A stretch of 64,000 nucleotides of DNA. Source: CAIYZT01 sp947461435 (GTDB taxonomy: Bacteria; Pseudomonadota; Alphaproteobacteria; Rhodobacterales; Rhodobacteraceae). The stretch is taken from assembly GCA_965284435.1 (NCBI GenBank), contig OZ260083.1, positions 682,001 to 746,000 of the forward strand. Reading direction: 5' to 3'. Below are positions 25,205 through 34,232 of the stretch, piece after piece. Made by a program: the position numbers and the translations under genes. The notes below the pieces were generated by a model. It made no database searches, was not told the origin of the DNA, and saw only the letters and a program-made list of their open reading frames with translations. How positions within the stretch are numbered: position 1 is the stretch's first letter; each line of letters begins with the position of its first letter.

Positions 25205-26866
25205 CTAATCCCCCAAGGCCGCTTGCAGCACGCCAGACAGGCGCTGGGCATCGGCACGGGGCAGCGGCAGATAGGGCGCATCCATCGCGGCAGCCAAAAG
25301 CCGCAGCCCGGGCTGCGGCCGATTGGCGATATCGATGACAAGGCCGGGAATGCCAAGGTTTCGAAACGCGCAGGCCAGACGCAGCGCGTCGGCCTCGGCC
25401 ATCTCGCGGTTTGGGGTGCCGTCCAGCGCGATATTGCCGCGCCCGTCGGTCAAAAGCGCGATGGTCGGGGTCATTCCGCGTGACTGCGTTTGGCCCGCCA
25501 GTTCAAAGGCCATTTTCAACCCCGAAGCCAAAGGCGTGCCGCCCCCCCCGGGCAGCCCGGCAAGGCGCCGTTTGGTTTGAACAAGCGATCGGGTCGGCGG
25601 CAACAGCAACTCGGCCTGTTGTCCGCGAAAGGCGATCAGGGCCACATGATCGCGCCGGGCATAGGCGGCGGCCAAAAGCAGTTCGATCGCGCCCTTCGCT
25701 TCGGCCAGACGCGACAAGGCCGACGACCCAGAGGCATCGACGGCAAAGATCAGGACCCTGTCAGAGGTTTCCACATAGCGTTTCAGCCGCAGATCGGATT
25801 GGCGGATTTCAAGGCGGGTCGCATCGGGCGTGCGTCGGCGCAGGGGCTGCCAAGGGGCGGCGCTGCGCAGGGTGGCCACAAGGTCGATTCGTTTGCCCGA
25901 CCCCGGGGTGCCCGGACGAGAGGGCAAGGGCCGGCCCCGGTGGTTGCCCTTTCGCGCGGCCCCTGTGCCAGACCCTTTGGCCGATTTCGCGGCGCGTCCG
26001 GCGTTCAGGCGGGCCAAAAGATCGGCGGGCAGGGCGGCACGGATCGCCTCAAGCAGAATGTCATCGGGGATGCGTTCATCTTGCGATTGGGGCTGTTCCG
26101 AGTCTGTTTCGGCAGGATCGGGCGGTGGGGGCGCTTCTTGGGGCGCGTCCTGTTCGGCCGTTTCTGGCAGATCCCCGCGATGCGCCAGCGTCAGTTCGGC
26201 GGCATGGCGCAGCGTGTCATCCGACGCCGTCTCTTCCGCCCGCCACGCGGCCAAGGCGCGGGCCGCTGCCAAGGTCAAAAGCGGTGCGCGAAGCGAGGCG
26301 ATGCCCATCGCGGCAGCGACGGTGGTGATGGATTCCAGCGCCTTTTTTGGCAGTTTTGTTGTGGCAAGGCGGGCCTGTGCGGCCGTGATTTCAGCAGGAT
26401 TCAGCTGAATAGAGACGGAGTGAGAATAGGGAATATCGGTCAGATCCAAGAACAGACCCAAACGATCGGTCAGGGCCGAGGGCAGGGTTTCTTCTGGTTC
26501 GGCACCCTCGTCCAAGGCAATAAGGCAGGGGCCCGCATCATCCAGCCACCGCGCCAGACGCGCCGACAGCCCCGGGGGGCAGCGTTCGGCCATGGCCAAA
26601 AGCAGCGGACTGGGCTGTGCCAAAAGACCGGCGCTGCGGATCAGGTGCCCCGCCGACAAGGTGGCGGCCAGATCCACCCCGCCAAACAGCGAGGTATCGT
26701 CGATTCCCGGATGGATACGGCGGTGCGGCGGCAGGGCCTGCGTGACCCGGTCGCGAATGGGCGACGCCCGGGCCCGCAGCCAAAGCCCCTTGACCCCCGA
26801 CGGATCGGTGGCAAGAACGGCAAGGGCCGTTTCTGCCCGCTCCCAGGGGGTCAACGGGTCTGTCAT
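25205..26866 (-). CDS. bchD: Magnesium chelatase subunit D
   Basis: The 553-residue protein has a degenerate AAA+ N-terminal half, a proline- and acid-rich linker around residues 235-265, and a C-terminal integrin-I (vWA) domain with the MIDAS motif DASGSSA near residue 376. It forms the double-hexamer motor with BchI that drives Mg insertion into protoporphyrin IX by BchH. The start overlaps the bchI stop by four bases. Length is normal. Confidence 0.96.
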   Translation of the reverse strand: MTDPLTPWERAETALAVLATDPSGVKGLWLRARASPIRDRVTQALPPHRRIHPGIDDTSLFGGVDLAATLSAGHLIRSAGLLAQPSPLLLAMAERCPPGLSARLARWLDDAGPCLIALDEGAEPEETLPSALTDRLGLFLDLTDIPYSHSVSIQLNPAEITAAQARLATTKLPKKALESITTVAAAMGIASLRAPLLTLAAARALAAWRAEETASDDTLRHAAELTLAHRGDLPETAEQDAPQEAPPPPDPAETDSEQPQSQDERIPDDILLEAIRAALPADLLARLNAGRAAKSAKGSGTGAARKGNHRGRPLPSRPGTPGSGKRIDLVATLRSAAPWQPLRRRTPDATRLEIRQSDLRLKRYVETSDRVLIFAVDASGSSALSRLAEAKGAIELLLAAAYARRDHVALIAFRGQQAELLLPPTRSLVQTKRRLAGLPGGGGTPLASGLKMAFELAGQTQSRGMTPTIALLTDGRGNIALDGTPNREMAEADALRLACAFRNLGIPGLVIDIANRPQPGLRLLAAAMDAPYLPLPRADAQRLSGVLQAALGD

Positions 26867-27867
26867 GGCAGGGTTTCGGCCAAAATCCGCGCGACGCGCG
26901 ACCCGGAACCAGCTTCGTCCAAAGGATCACGCCGCAGGCGGTGAGACAGGGCCGAGGTGGCCACGGTTTTCAAATGCCCCCGGGTGACGGTCTGGGCCCC
27001 TTCAAAGGCGGCCTGTGCCCGTGCCGCCCGTAACAGGGTCAACTCTCCGCGCAGACCGTCAGACCCCAAGGCGATGCACAGCGCGGCGCAATCATGCAGA
27101 ACCACACCGGGGGTTTTCAGCGCGGGCAGGGCCGCGCGGGCCGCCAGAATGGATTTGCGCAAAGAGGAATCTTTGGCGCGCCATTTCTTCATGAAGGCAT
27201 CGTTGTCATGTTCGTAGGCGTCGCGGCGGCGCATCACCTCGACCCGGGTTTCCACGTCGCGCGGCGAGGACACTTCGACCGAAAGGCCGAAACGATCCAG
27301 CAGCTGCGGGCGAAGCTCGCCTTCTTCGGGGTTGCCCGAACCGACAAGGACAAAGCGCGCAGGGTGGCGGATCGACAGGCCTTCGCGTTCGACAACATTT
27401 TCGCCCGATTGGGCCACGTCAAGCAGAAGATCGACGATGTGATCTTCCAGAAGGTTCACTTCGTCGATGTACAGGTATCCGCGGTTGGCCCGGGCCAGAA
27501 GGCCGGCCTCGAAGGCTTTTTCGCCGCGTGTCAGCGCGCGTTCGATATCAAGGGCGCCGACAACGCGGTCTTCGGTAGCCCCCAGCGGCAGGTCGATCAC
27601 CGGGGTCGGACGTTTGACCAGCTTGCCGCTGACCGGAGGGGCCCAGACAGGCACATCTTCGATTCGGGCGGAATTCACCGGGCAGCCTTCGACGGCGGTG
27701 ATTTCTGGCAAGAGGGCGGCAAGGGCCCGCACCGCCGTGGACTTGCCCGTTCCACGATCGCCAAAAACCAGAACCCCGCCAATGCCGGGGTCGATCGCGG
27801 TCAGGACCATGGCCTGTTTCATGGCCTCTTGGCCAACAATGGCAGAGAAGGGAAAGGGTTGGCTCAT
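26863..27867 (-). CDS. bchI: Magnesium chelatase ATPase subunit I
   Basis: The 334-residue AAA+ ATPase shows MSQPFPFSAIVGQE at the start, Walker A GDRGTGKS near residues 31-38, YIDEVNLLEDHIVD (Walker B) and LVGSGNPEEGELRPQLLDRFGL (sensor 1 and arginine finger region). The open frame runs on upstream into crtA, but the ATG at 27867 gives the family start and overlaps the crtA stop in an ATGA. Confidence 0.97.
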   Translation of the reverse strand: MSQPFPFSAIVGQEAMKQAMVLTAIDPGIGGVLVFGDRGTGKSTAVRALAALLPEITAVEGCPVNSARIEDVPVWAPPVSGKLVKRPTPVIDLPLGATEDRVVGALDIERALTRGEKAFEAGLLARANRGYLYIDEVNLLEDHIVDLLLDVAQSGENVVEREGLSIRHPARFVLVGSGNPEEGELRPQLLDRFGLSVEVSSPRDVETRVEVMRRRDAYEHDNDAFMKKWRAKDSSLRKSILAARAALPALKTPGVVLHDCAALCIALGSDGLRGELTLLRAARAQAAFEGAQTVTRGHLKTVATSALSHRLRRDPLDEAGSGSRVARILAETLP

Positions 27868-28583
27868 GGGTGGCTCATCGCGGATATGTCCTTTGGATCG
27901 AGAGGGCGGCGACCGCCCCAAGTGCCCCAGTCGTCCAGAATACGAAAGCGGGCATAGAGTTCTTCGGAAAACCAGTTTTCGGCGCGCACGGCCTGAATCG
28001 CGCGCCCGTGCGGGCCGTTGCCGCGCGCGAAATTTGCCATCGTGGCCGTGTCGGGCCAAATCGAAAAGGTGACCTGATGCAAAAGGGGAACCTCGCCAAT
28101 CCCAATCTTGAAAATCACATTGGGATCGGAGCCGATAACGGCCGAGATGTCGGGCACACGGCGCCAAAAGCGCAGGAACGTGGACAGGCGCATACTGGCG
28201 CGCGTCAGGGCCACGACGGGGCCTGTGTTGGCGCTGTCGGTTGGCGTAAAGGGCTGCTGTCCGGACCATTGGCCACGGGACGATGTCGGCTCCAGCAGGA
28301 TGGTCCAGCTTTCGGCGGCGCGGTTGCGCCAGCGCCGATAGACCGGGGCCGATGTGATTCGCGCCCGCGCCGTTTCGGCATCTGGCCAGGTTGCCAGAAT
28401 GGCCCAAACCGCCGTATTGGGTTTTGGGGTAAAGCCGTGGCCCGTACCCGTGCCGCAGAGTTTGTAAAACCCCACCTCTGGCATCCGCATGAACGACAGG
28501 CGCGCCGCCCCCATTTGCCCCAAGACCCACAGCCGCGCGGGCCAGGAGGCAAAGCGAAACAGGGAAAGAGAAACGGTTTGCAT
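27864..28583 (-). CDS. crtA: Spheroidene monooxygenase CrtA
   Basis: The 239-residue protein matches CrtA, which oxidises spheroidene to spheroidenone with oxygen. It shows FRFASWPARLWVLGQMGAARL, GFYKLCGTGTGHGFTPKPN and VAFSIWPD-like motifs (VTFSIWPDTATM). Several candidate starts exist: GTG 28598, ATG 28595 and ATG 28583; the last gives MQTVSLSLFRFAS, closest to known CrtA starts, though the ribosome-binding site is weak. It is the first gene of the leftward crtA-bchIDO unit and diverges from crtI across two PpsR-type sites. Its presence implies red spheroidenone under oxygen. Confidence 0.94.
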   Translation of the reverse strand: MQTVSLSLFRFASWPARLWVLGQMGAARLSFMRMPEVGFYKLCGTGTGHGFTPKPNTAVWAILATWPDAETARARITSAPVYRRWRNRAAESWTILLEPTSSRGQWSGQQPFTPTDSANTGPVVALTRASMRLSTFLRFWRRVPDISAVIGSDPNVIFKIGIGEVPLLHQVTFSIWPDTATMANFARGNGPHGRAIQAVRAENWFSEELYARFRILDDWGTWGGRRPLDPKDISAMSHP

Positions 28584-28602
28584 CGGGTCTTTCATCACGA
28601 AG

Positions 28603-28620
28603 TGTAACAGCAGTCTGACA
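28603..28620. promoter_or_regulatory. PpsR/CrtJ-type site near crtA
   Basis: TGT-N12-ACA with one consensus extended half (GACA). It is 20 bases upstream of the crtA ATG used here and is one of a pair in the crtA-crtI space. Confidence 0.7.
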
Positions 28621-28677
28621 GTATTTGCAAAAAAGGAAAAGGAAAATGGGGCGCAAAGCGGCCTAAAACGACAGTAT

Positions 28678-28695
28678 TGTAAATCTAACTAGACA
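28678..28695. promoter_or_regulatory. PpsR/CrtJ-type site near crtI
   Basis: TGT-N12-ACA with a GACA right half, 16 bases before the crtI start. It is the second of the pair; the centres lie 75 bases apart, a spacing that could allow cooperative binding by a PpsR oligomer. Confidence 0.72.
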
Positions 28696-28710
28696 GTATA
28701 TCGTGATCGC

Positions 28711-30273
28711 ATGATGACAGATCGCGCCTCGACTTCCGCCTTAGCGCCCCCGACATCGGGGGCAGATGCCATTGTGATCGGGGCCGGGCTTGGCGGCCTT
28801 GCGTCGGCGATGCGGCTGGGGGCCAAGGGGTACCGCGTGACCGTGATCGATCGGCTGGACGTGCCGGGTGGGCGGGGCAGTTCGATCAGCCAAGGCGGAT
28901 ACCGGTTTGATCTGGGGCCGACCATCGTGACGGTGCCGCAGGGGCTGCGTGAATTGTGGGCCGCCTGTGGCCGCGATTTTGACCAAGATGTCGACCTGCG
29001 GGCGCTGGACCCATTTTACGAAATTCGCTGGCAAGACGGCAGCCATTTCACGGCCCGACAATCCACCGAGGCCATGCGCGCCGAAGTGGCGCGGCTGTCG
29101 CCGGAGGATTTGAAGGGATACGATCGTTTCCTGAAGGACAGCGAGGCGCGGTATTGGTTCGGCTTTGAAGATTTGGGCCGCCGCTCGATGCACCGCTTGG
29201 CCGATCTGATCAAGGTTTTGCCTACCTTTGCCTGGCTGCGAGCCGACAAATCGGTTTATGGCCATGCGGCCAGCCGGGTGAAGGATGAACGTCTGCGCTT
29301 TGCCTTGTCGTTCCATCCGCTGTTCATTGGCGGCGATCCGTTTCACGTGACGTCGATGTATATTCTGGTCAGCCATCTGGAAAAGGAATTCGGGGTTCAC
29401 TATGCCATGGGCGGGGTGGCTGCCATCGCCTTGGCCATGGCCGGGGTGATCCGCAGTCAGGGCGGCAGCCTGCGTTTGAACGCCGAGGTGGACGAGATCT
29501 TGATCGAACAGGGCCGGGCCAAGGGCGTGCGGCTGACCGATGGTGAAGTGATTTCGGCCGATGTGGTGGTGTCGAACGCAGATGCGGGGCACACCTACGA
29601 CCGGTTGCTGCGCCACCAGCCCAAGACGCGCTGGACGCCCAAGAAACTTGCGTCGCGGCGCTGGTCGATGGGGCTGTTCGTTTGGTATTTCGGAACCAAG
29701 GGGACGCGGCTGAAATGGCCAGACGTGGGGCACCATACGATCGTCGTCGGACCTCGGTACAAAGAGCATATCAAGGATATCTTCCTGCGTGGCAAACTGG
29801 CCGATGACATGAGCCTTTATGTGCATCGCCCCACGGTCACTGATCCGTCTGCCGCACCGGCGGGAGATGACACGTTCTATGCGCTGTCGCCTGTGCCCAA
29901 TTTGGGCATTGGAACCACCGATTGGGCCAGCGAAGCCGAACCTTATCGCCAGAAGATGCAAAAGATGCTGGAAGAGCGTCTTTTGCCGGGGCTGGGCGCC
30001 CATTTGACCGAAGAATTGGTGTTCACGCCCAACAGTTTTGAAACCCGCTATCTGTCGCCTTATGGCAGCGGTTTTTCGATCGAGCCGCGCATTTTGCAAT
30101 CGGCGTGGTTTCGGCCGCACAACGTCTCGGAAGAGGCGAAGGGCCTGTATCTGGTGGGGGCGGGTACCCATCCGGGCGCGGGGCTGCCCGGCGTGGTGGC
30201 AAGTGCAGAGGTTTTGGGCACCTTGGTGCCGGATGCCCCAAAAGGGCAACAGATGCGGATGGCAGCGGAATGA
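28711..30273 (+). CDS. crtI: Phytoene desaturase CrtI
   Basis: The 520-residue FAD enzyme converts phytoene to neurosporene (three steps in Rhodobacter spheroidene producers) at the membrane. It shows the dinucleotide fold AIVIGAGLGGLASAMRLGAKGYRVTVIDRLDVPGGRGSS, GYRFDLGPTIVTVP and the C-terminal LYLVGAGTHPGAGLPGVV. ATGATG gives two adjacent starts (28711, 28714). The stop overlaps the crtB ATG. Step number cannot be read from sequence; CrtC, CrtD and CrtA nearby fit the neurosporene branch. Confidence 0.96.
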   Translation: MMTDRASTSALAPPTSGADAIVIGAGLGGLASAMRLGAKGYRVTVIDRLDVPGGRGSSISQGGYRFDLGPTIVTVPQGLRELWAACGRDFDQDVDLRALDPFYEIRWQDGSHFTARQSTEAMRAEVARLSPEDLKGYDRFLKDSEARYWFGFEDLGRRSMHRLADLIKVLPTFAWLRADKSVYGHAASRVKDERLRFALSFHPLFIGGDPFHVTSMYILVSHLEKEFGVHYAMGGVAAIALAMAGVIRSQGGSLRLNAEVDEILIEQGRAKGVRLTDGEVISADVVVSNADAGHTYDRLLRHQPKTRWTPKKLASRRWSMGLFVWYFGTKGTRLKWPDVGHHTIVVGPRYKEHIKDIFLRGKLADDMSLYVHRPTVTDPSAAPAGDDTFYALSPVPNLGIGTTDWASEAEPYRQKMQKMLEERLLPGLGAHLTEELVFTPNSFETRYLSPYGSGFSIEPRILQSAWFRPHNVSEEAKGLYLVGAGTHPGAGLPGVVASAEVLGTLVPDAPKGQQMRMAAE

Positions 30274-31307
30274 TAGCACAGCAGGATATGGATTATTGCC
30301 GCGAGGCGATCCGCACAGGCAGTTTAAGCTTTCATGCCGCGTCAAAGCTGCTTCCGGCGCGGGTGCGTGACCCGGCGCTGGCGCTGTATGCGTTTTGCCG
30401 GTTGGCCGATGACGCGGTGGATGACAGCGATGACAAGGCCCCGGCGGTTTTGGGGCTGCGTGACCGGCTGGATCTGGTTTATGCCGGGCGGCCCCGAAAT
30501 GCCCCGGCGGACCGGGCCTTTGCCGCCGTGGTCAGCGATTTCGAGATGCCTCGGGCCCTGCCAGAGGCGCTTTTGGAAGGGTTGGCCTGGGATGCGACGG
30601 GCCGCACCTATGACACGGTGAGCGATCTGTATTCGTATTGTGCACGCGTCGCCTCGGCCGTGGGGGCCATGATGTGCGTCTTGATGCGGGTGCGCGACGC
30701 CGATGCCTTGGCGCGGGCCTGCGATTTGGGGCTGGCGATGCAGTTGACCAATATTGCCCGCGATCTGGGAGAAGATGCCCGGGCCGGACGGCTGTATTTG
30801 CCGCGCGATTGGCTGGACGAGGCAGGAATTGATCCGGCAGCCTTTTTGGCCGATCCGCGCCCCGCGCCTTGGGTCAAGGGCCTTGCGTCGCGTTTGCTGG
30901 ACCATGCCGATGCGTTTTATGTGAAATCTGAAGCCGGTGTTCCGGCCCTGCCTTTGGCCTGCCGTCCGGGGATTTTCGCGGCCCGGCATGTTTATGCCGG
31001 GATCGGCCAGTCGTTAACGCGGCTGGGCCATGACAGCATCACGCACCGCGCGCGGACGACGGGGCGGCAAAAGCTGGGTTGGCTTGGATTGTCGTTGGTG
31101 CGGGCCGGGATCAGCACCGTGATGCCGGGATCGGCCGTGCTGCATGCCGCGCCGCAGCCCGAGGTGGCCTTTCTGGTTGAGGCGGCCGCGCGCAAAAAAG
31201 TGGCATATAGCCGATCGGATGCCCTGTTTGCGGTCTTTGCCCAGTTGGAAGCCAACGACCGGGCGCGTAAACCTTTGGGGCAGGGGTTGGATCGGGCCGG
31301 GGTATGA
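30270..31307 (+). CDS. crtB: Phytoene synthase CrtB
   Basis: The 345-residue enzyme condenses two geranylgeranyl diphosphates to phytoene. The two Asp-rich motifs are present: LADDAVDD from about residue 45 and NIARDLGEDARAGRLYLP from about residue 161. The open frame extends upstream inside crtI, but the ATG at 30270 forms an ATGA overlap with the crtI stop and gives the expected length. Confidence 0.96.
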   Translation: MIAQQDMDYCREAIRTGSLSFHAASKLLPARVRDPALALYAFCRLADDAVDDSDDKAPAVLGLRDRLDLVYAGRPRNAPADRAFAAVVSDFEMPRALPEALLEGLAWDATGRTYDTVSDLYSYCARVASAVGAMMCVLMRVRDADALARACDLGLAMQLTNIARDLGEDARAGRLYLPRDWLDEAGIDPAAFLADPRPAPWVKGLASRLLDHADAFYVKSEAGVPALPLACRPGIFAARHVYAGIGQSLTRLGHDSITHRARTTGRQKLGWLGLSLVRAGISTVMPGSAVLHAAPQPEVAFLVEAAARKKVAYSRSDALFAVFAQLEANDRARKPLGQGLDRAGV

Positions 31308-31342
31308 CATAGGTACCCATCACCACCCTTGGAGGGATGTTG

Positions 31343-31804
31343 ATGGATTGGTTTTTGTTTTTGACGTTTCTGGCGGCCTGCGGGGCCGCGGCGACCACGG
31401 GGGCGATGTTCAAGCCCGGAGACTGGTATGAGGCGTTGAAGAAACCATCCTGGTTTCCGCCGCGTTGGATCTTCCCGCTGGCTTGGACGACATTGTATAT
31501 TCTGATGTCGCTGGCCGCAGCACGGGTTGCGGTGCTGCCGGGCAATGCGCAGGGCATGGCGTTTTGGGCGGTTCAGATCGCGCTGAACACGCTGTGGACG
31601 CCGATCTTTTTTGGATTGCACCTGATGCGCCGGGCCATGGTTGTCATGGGTCTGCTGTGGCTGTCTGTTGCGGCCACGACATGGACGTTCTTTGGGGTTG
31701 ATTGGGTGGCGGGGATGCTTTTCGTGCCCTATCTGATCTGGGTCACGGTCGCGAGCGCGCTGAACCGCAGCGCGATCAAGCTGAACCCCGGGATCCCGGG
31801 TTAA
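31343..31804 (+). CDS. tspO: Tryptophan-rich sensory protein TspO
   Basis: The 153-residue outer-membrane protein homologue of the mitochondrial benzodiazepine receptor has five hydrophobic segments and the family sequence WYEALKKPSWFPPRWIFPLAWTTLYILM. In Rhodobacter sphaeroides TspO binds tetrapyrroles and dampens photosynthesis gene expression under oxygen together with AppA/PpsR. GGAGG at 31331 sits too close to the ATG at 31337, so the ATG at 31343 (seven-base spacing) is used. The last four bases, TTAA, hold both its own stop and the stop of convergent crtC. Confidence 0.95.
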   Translation: MDWFLFLTFLAACGAAATTGAMFKPGDWYEALKKPSWFPPRWIFPLAWTTLYILMSLAAARVAVLPGNAQGMAFWAVQIALNTLWTPIFFGLHLMRRAMVVMGLLWLSVAATTWTFFGVDWVAGMLFVPYLIWVTVASALNRSAIKLNPGIPG

Positions 31805-32760
31805 GGCCAGCGGACGCGGCGCGGCACGCGGACGGCCAGCATGCCTTTGACTATCGGCGAGCGGAAGCGGGTCAGATCCAGCGCCTCGTGCACGCCTTTG
31901 ACCACTTCGCCTTGCAGTTGGGTTTGCACCACGGATCGGCTGTAGAACGGCGCATCGAGCATGGCCATGGTCTGGCGCGGGGTGGCGCCGGGATCGCAGC
32001 GGGTGTCGCGGCGCAGGGCCCACAGGGTGCGCGTCAGCGCTGTCAGGGGCGGCGGGGTGATTTCGTGCACCGCGCCCGTGGCCGAAATGTCGATGCCCAG
32101 TTCCAATCGGGAGCCATCGGACCGAATGCCATCATAAAAACAGGTGGTGCCGCCATGGGCGCGCGGATAGCGGCCCCAGGTCCAACGTTTGAAATCAGCC
32201 TCGAGGGCGGCGGTGCCAAAGTTGGCGTCAAAATAGCCGTGGCCTGACCAGCGGTGGCCCTGCGTCAGGTCCACCTCTATCGTGGCGGAGGGGGCGAAAG
32301 GCCGCCAGATGTGAGAGCCGGAGGGTGTCAAGGTTGCCTCGACCGAGGTGACAGCGGCCGGGGTGAGGCGGATCTGTCCTTTCACACGCGAAACGAGGGG
32401 AAGGGAGGAGATTTCGTTGACATCGATGACAAGAGTGCCGTTTTGCCACGACATGCGGCTGGGGCCCACCTGAAGCGCGTCGCGCGATTGGCGCAGGGCT
32501 GCCGTGCCGCGGTCTGTCATGGTAAAGCGGCCGCCGGGGCCATAGGTGACCACGTTGATGCAGCAGTGATTCTGCGGAGAGCGCCGACCCGACCACGCAT
32601 ACCACGGCGAGAAGACCGAACCGATAAAGCCGATTACCGAGACGGCACGCGTCCCGTCAGCCGAGACACCATCGACATACCACCACGCATAGCCGTCCGC
32701 AGCGACGTGGACGCCGAAGTCTGGTCGGTCAAGATCGCCTCGGCCGCGTGCTTGCCGGAT
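31801..32760 (-). CDS. crtC: Carotenoid 1,2-hydratase CrtC, start uncertain
   Basis: The C-terminal 300 or so residues clearly match CrtC, which adds water across the C-1,2 double bond of neurosporene: DGYAWWYVDGVSADG, FIGSVFSPWYAWSGR, NHCCINVVTYGPGGRFTMTDRG and HGGTTCFYDGIRSDGS. The conserved motif begins around 32700, inside the 3' end of crtD in another frame. In-frame codons between there and 33012 contain no ATG, GTG or TTG, so the real start cannot be fixed. The right end used here is a nominal ATC codon. Options are a non-standard start, an indel in the sequence or a very long overlap from the ATG at 33012. Starting after the crtD stop would remove the conserved motif. It shares its stop with tspO. 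Confidence 0.85.
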   Translation of the reverse strand: MRQARGRGDLDRPDFGVHVAADGYAWWYVDGVSADGTRAVSVIGFIGSVFSPWYAWSGRRSPQNHCCINVVTYGPGGRFTMTDRGTAALRQSRDALQVGPSRMSWQNGTLVIDVNEISSLPLVSRVKGQIRLTPAAVTSVEATLTPSGSHIWRPFAPSATIEVDLTQGHRWSGHGYFDANFGTAALEADFKRWTWGRYPRAHGGTTCFYDGIRSDGSRLELGIDISATGAVHEITPPPLTALTRTLWALRRDTRCDPGATPRQTMAMLDAPFYSRSVVQTQLQGEVVKGVHEALDLTRFRSPIVKGMLAVRVPRRVRWP

Positions 32761-34202
32761 AAGGCCGCCATCGGCACCCCCGCGCCCGGATGGGCCCCCC
32801 CGCCCGCCAGATACAGACCCTTCAAGGCCGTTCGGGCTGTGGGGCGCTGAAAACTCGCCCAGGTTCCGTGCGGGCTGCGGCCGTAGATCGCCCCCTGCGA
32901 CCCCGGAAACAGTGTTGAGAACCCGCTGGGCGTTGTCAGGGCGCTGTCCGGCGGCGGCGGGGAAAAGCGGAGCCCAAAGCGGTCCAACGGGGGGAAGGTT
33001 TTGGCGCGGCATTGGTCGATCTCTTTTGCAAAAAGGGTGGTTTTCGGCGGGGCGTTCAGGATGATTTCAAACCGTTCGGCCCCGGTCGGCGGGTGGGCCA
33101 TGCCGCGATCCTGAGCGCAGACATACAGGCTGGCCGCCTCGGGCATTTGGCCGCGCAGAAGGGGGCCGAATTCGGTGGAAGGGTCGGCAGTGAAGAAGAC
33201 ATTGTGATGCGCAAGGTCGGGTGCGCCGGGGCCTAGGGTGGCGGCAAAGGCCCAGACCCAGGCCGACAGGCTGCGCGGATGGGCGGCGGCGGCGGGAAGG
33301 GATTGCTGCGGGCCGGGGCCCAGCAGCCCGGCCAAAAGGGCGGCCGGATCGCCGTTGAAAACCACCGCATCGCCCTTGAGGGCCCGGCCGTTGGACAAGA
33401 CGACCTCTCCGACGTGTCCATTTTGGCGGGTGATCTGTTGCACCGATTGGCCATAGATGATCTGCACGCCCAAACGGACGGCCAAGGCCGCCAGCGCGCG
33501 GGCCAGTTCGGCCATGCCGCCTTGAACGGCCCAGACGCCGCGCGCCTCGGCGTGCCAAATCAGCGACAGGACAGCCGGGGAGCGATCGGGCACACCGCCC
33601 ACATAGGTGGCATAGCGGCCAAACAATTGGCGCAGGCGCGGATCTGAAAAAGAGCTGACCATCTGGCGGGCAAGGCTGCGTCCGGGCAGCAAGACAGGCC
33701 AGGCTGCGGGGTGGGTCAGCGCCCCCAGCGCCGCGCCGACCACGCGGGGACGGGCCGACTGCATCATCGGGGCATCGAAGGCGGCATAGGCCTGCGCGGA
33801 CAGGGTATTGAAACGGCGAAATTCGTCGGCGGCCTTGGGGCCAGCGAAGGCGGCAACGGCCTCGGTTGAGGCGGCGACATCTGTATGAAGATCAAGCTGG
33901 CTGCCATCGGGCCAAAAGTGCCGCGCCAGCAAAGGTTGCGGGATCAAGGTCAGATGATCCTCCAGCCGTGCGCCTGCGCAGGCGAACAGATCGTCGAAGA
34001 CATGGCGCAGGGTCAAAACCGTTGGGCCGGCATCTGCCGGACGGCCGGGGGCGCCGGGCAAGGTGCGCATTTTGCCGCCCGGTGTGGGCTGAGCCTCGAC
34101 CAAGGTGACGGATTGCCCGGCGGCGGCCAGACGAATGGCCGCGCTGAGGCCGCCCATGCCCGCCCCGATGACAATTGTTTTGCGAAGACTCGATTTGTTC
34201 AT
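32634..34202 (-). CDS. crtD: Methoxyneurosporene/hydroxyneurosporene desaturase CrtD
   Basis: The 522-residue FAD enzyme introduces the C-3,4 double bond after hydration by CrtC. It shows TIVIGAGMGGLSAAIRLAAAGQSVTLVEAQPTPGGKMRT, DAGPTVLTLRHVFDDLF and the C-terminal LYLAGGGAHPGAGVPMAALSGKHAAEAIL. The frame is open well upstream, but the ATG at 34202 gives the family start MNKSSLRKTIVIGAG. It diverges from crtE. Its last 70-130 bases also encode the start of crtC in another frame. Confidence 0.95.
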   Translation of the reverse strand: MNKSSLRKTIVIGAGMGGLSAAIRLAAAGQSVTLVEAQPTPGGKMRTLPGAPGRPADAGPTVLTLRHVFDDLFACAGARLEDHLTLIPQPLLARHFWPDGSQLDLHTDVAASTEAVAAFAGPKAADEFRRFNTLSAQAYAAFDAPMMQSARPRVVGAALGALTHPAAWPVLLPGRSLARQMVSSFSDPRLRQLFGRYATYVGGVPDRSPAVLSLIWHAEARGVWAVQGGMAELARALAALAVRLGVQIIYGQSVQQITRQNGHVGEVVLSNGRALKGDAVVFNGDPAALLAGLLGPGPQQSLPAAAAHPRSLSAWVWAFAATLGPGAPDLAHHNVFFTADPSTEFGPLLRGQMPEAASLYVCAQDRGMAHPPTGAERFEIILNAPPKTTLFAKEIDQCRAKTFPPLDRFGLRFSPPPPDSALTTPSGFSTLFPGSQGAIYGRSPHGTWASFQRPTARTALKGLYLAGGGAHPGAGVPMAALSGKHAAEAILTDQTSASTSLRTAMRGGMSMVSRLTGRVPSR

Positions 34203-34232
34203 GTGCGGGATTGTTGACTCGTGGTGGAAATC

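Noticed and set aside
33000..33012. ATG at 33012 as the true crtC start (403-residue CrtC)
   Set aside because: It would need about 380 bases of overlap with crtD in a frame whose residues show no CrtC similarity before the DGYAWWY motif. Kept as one option in the crtC finding but not as the annotation.
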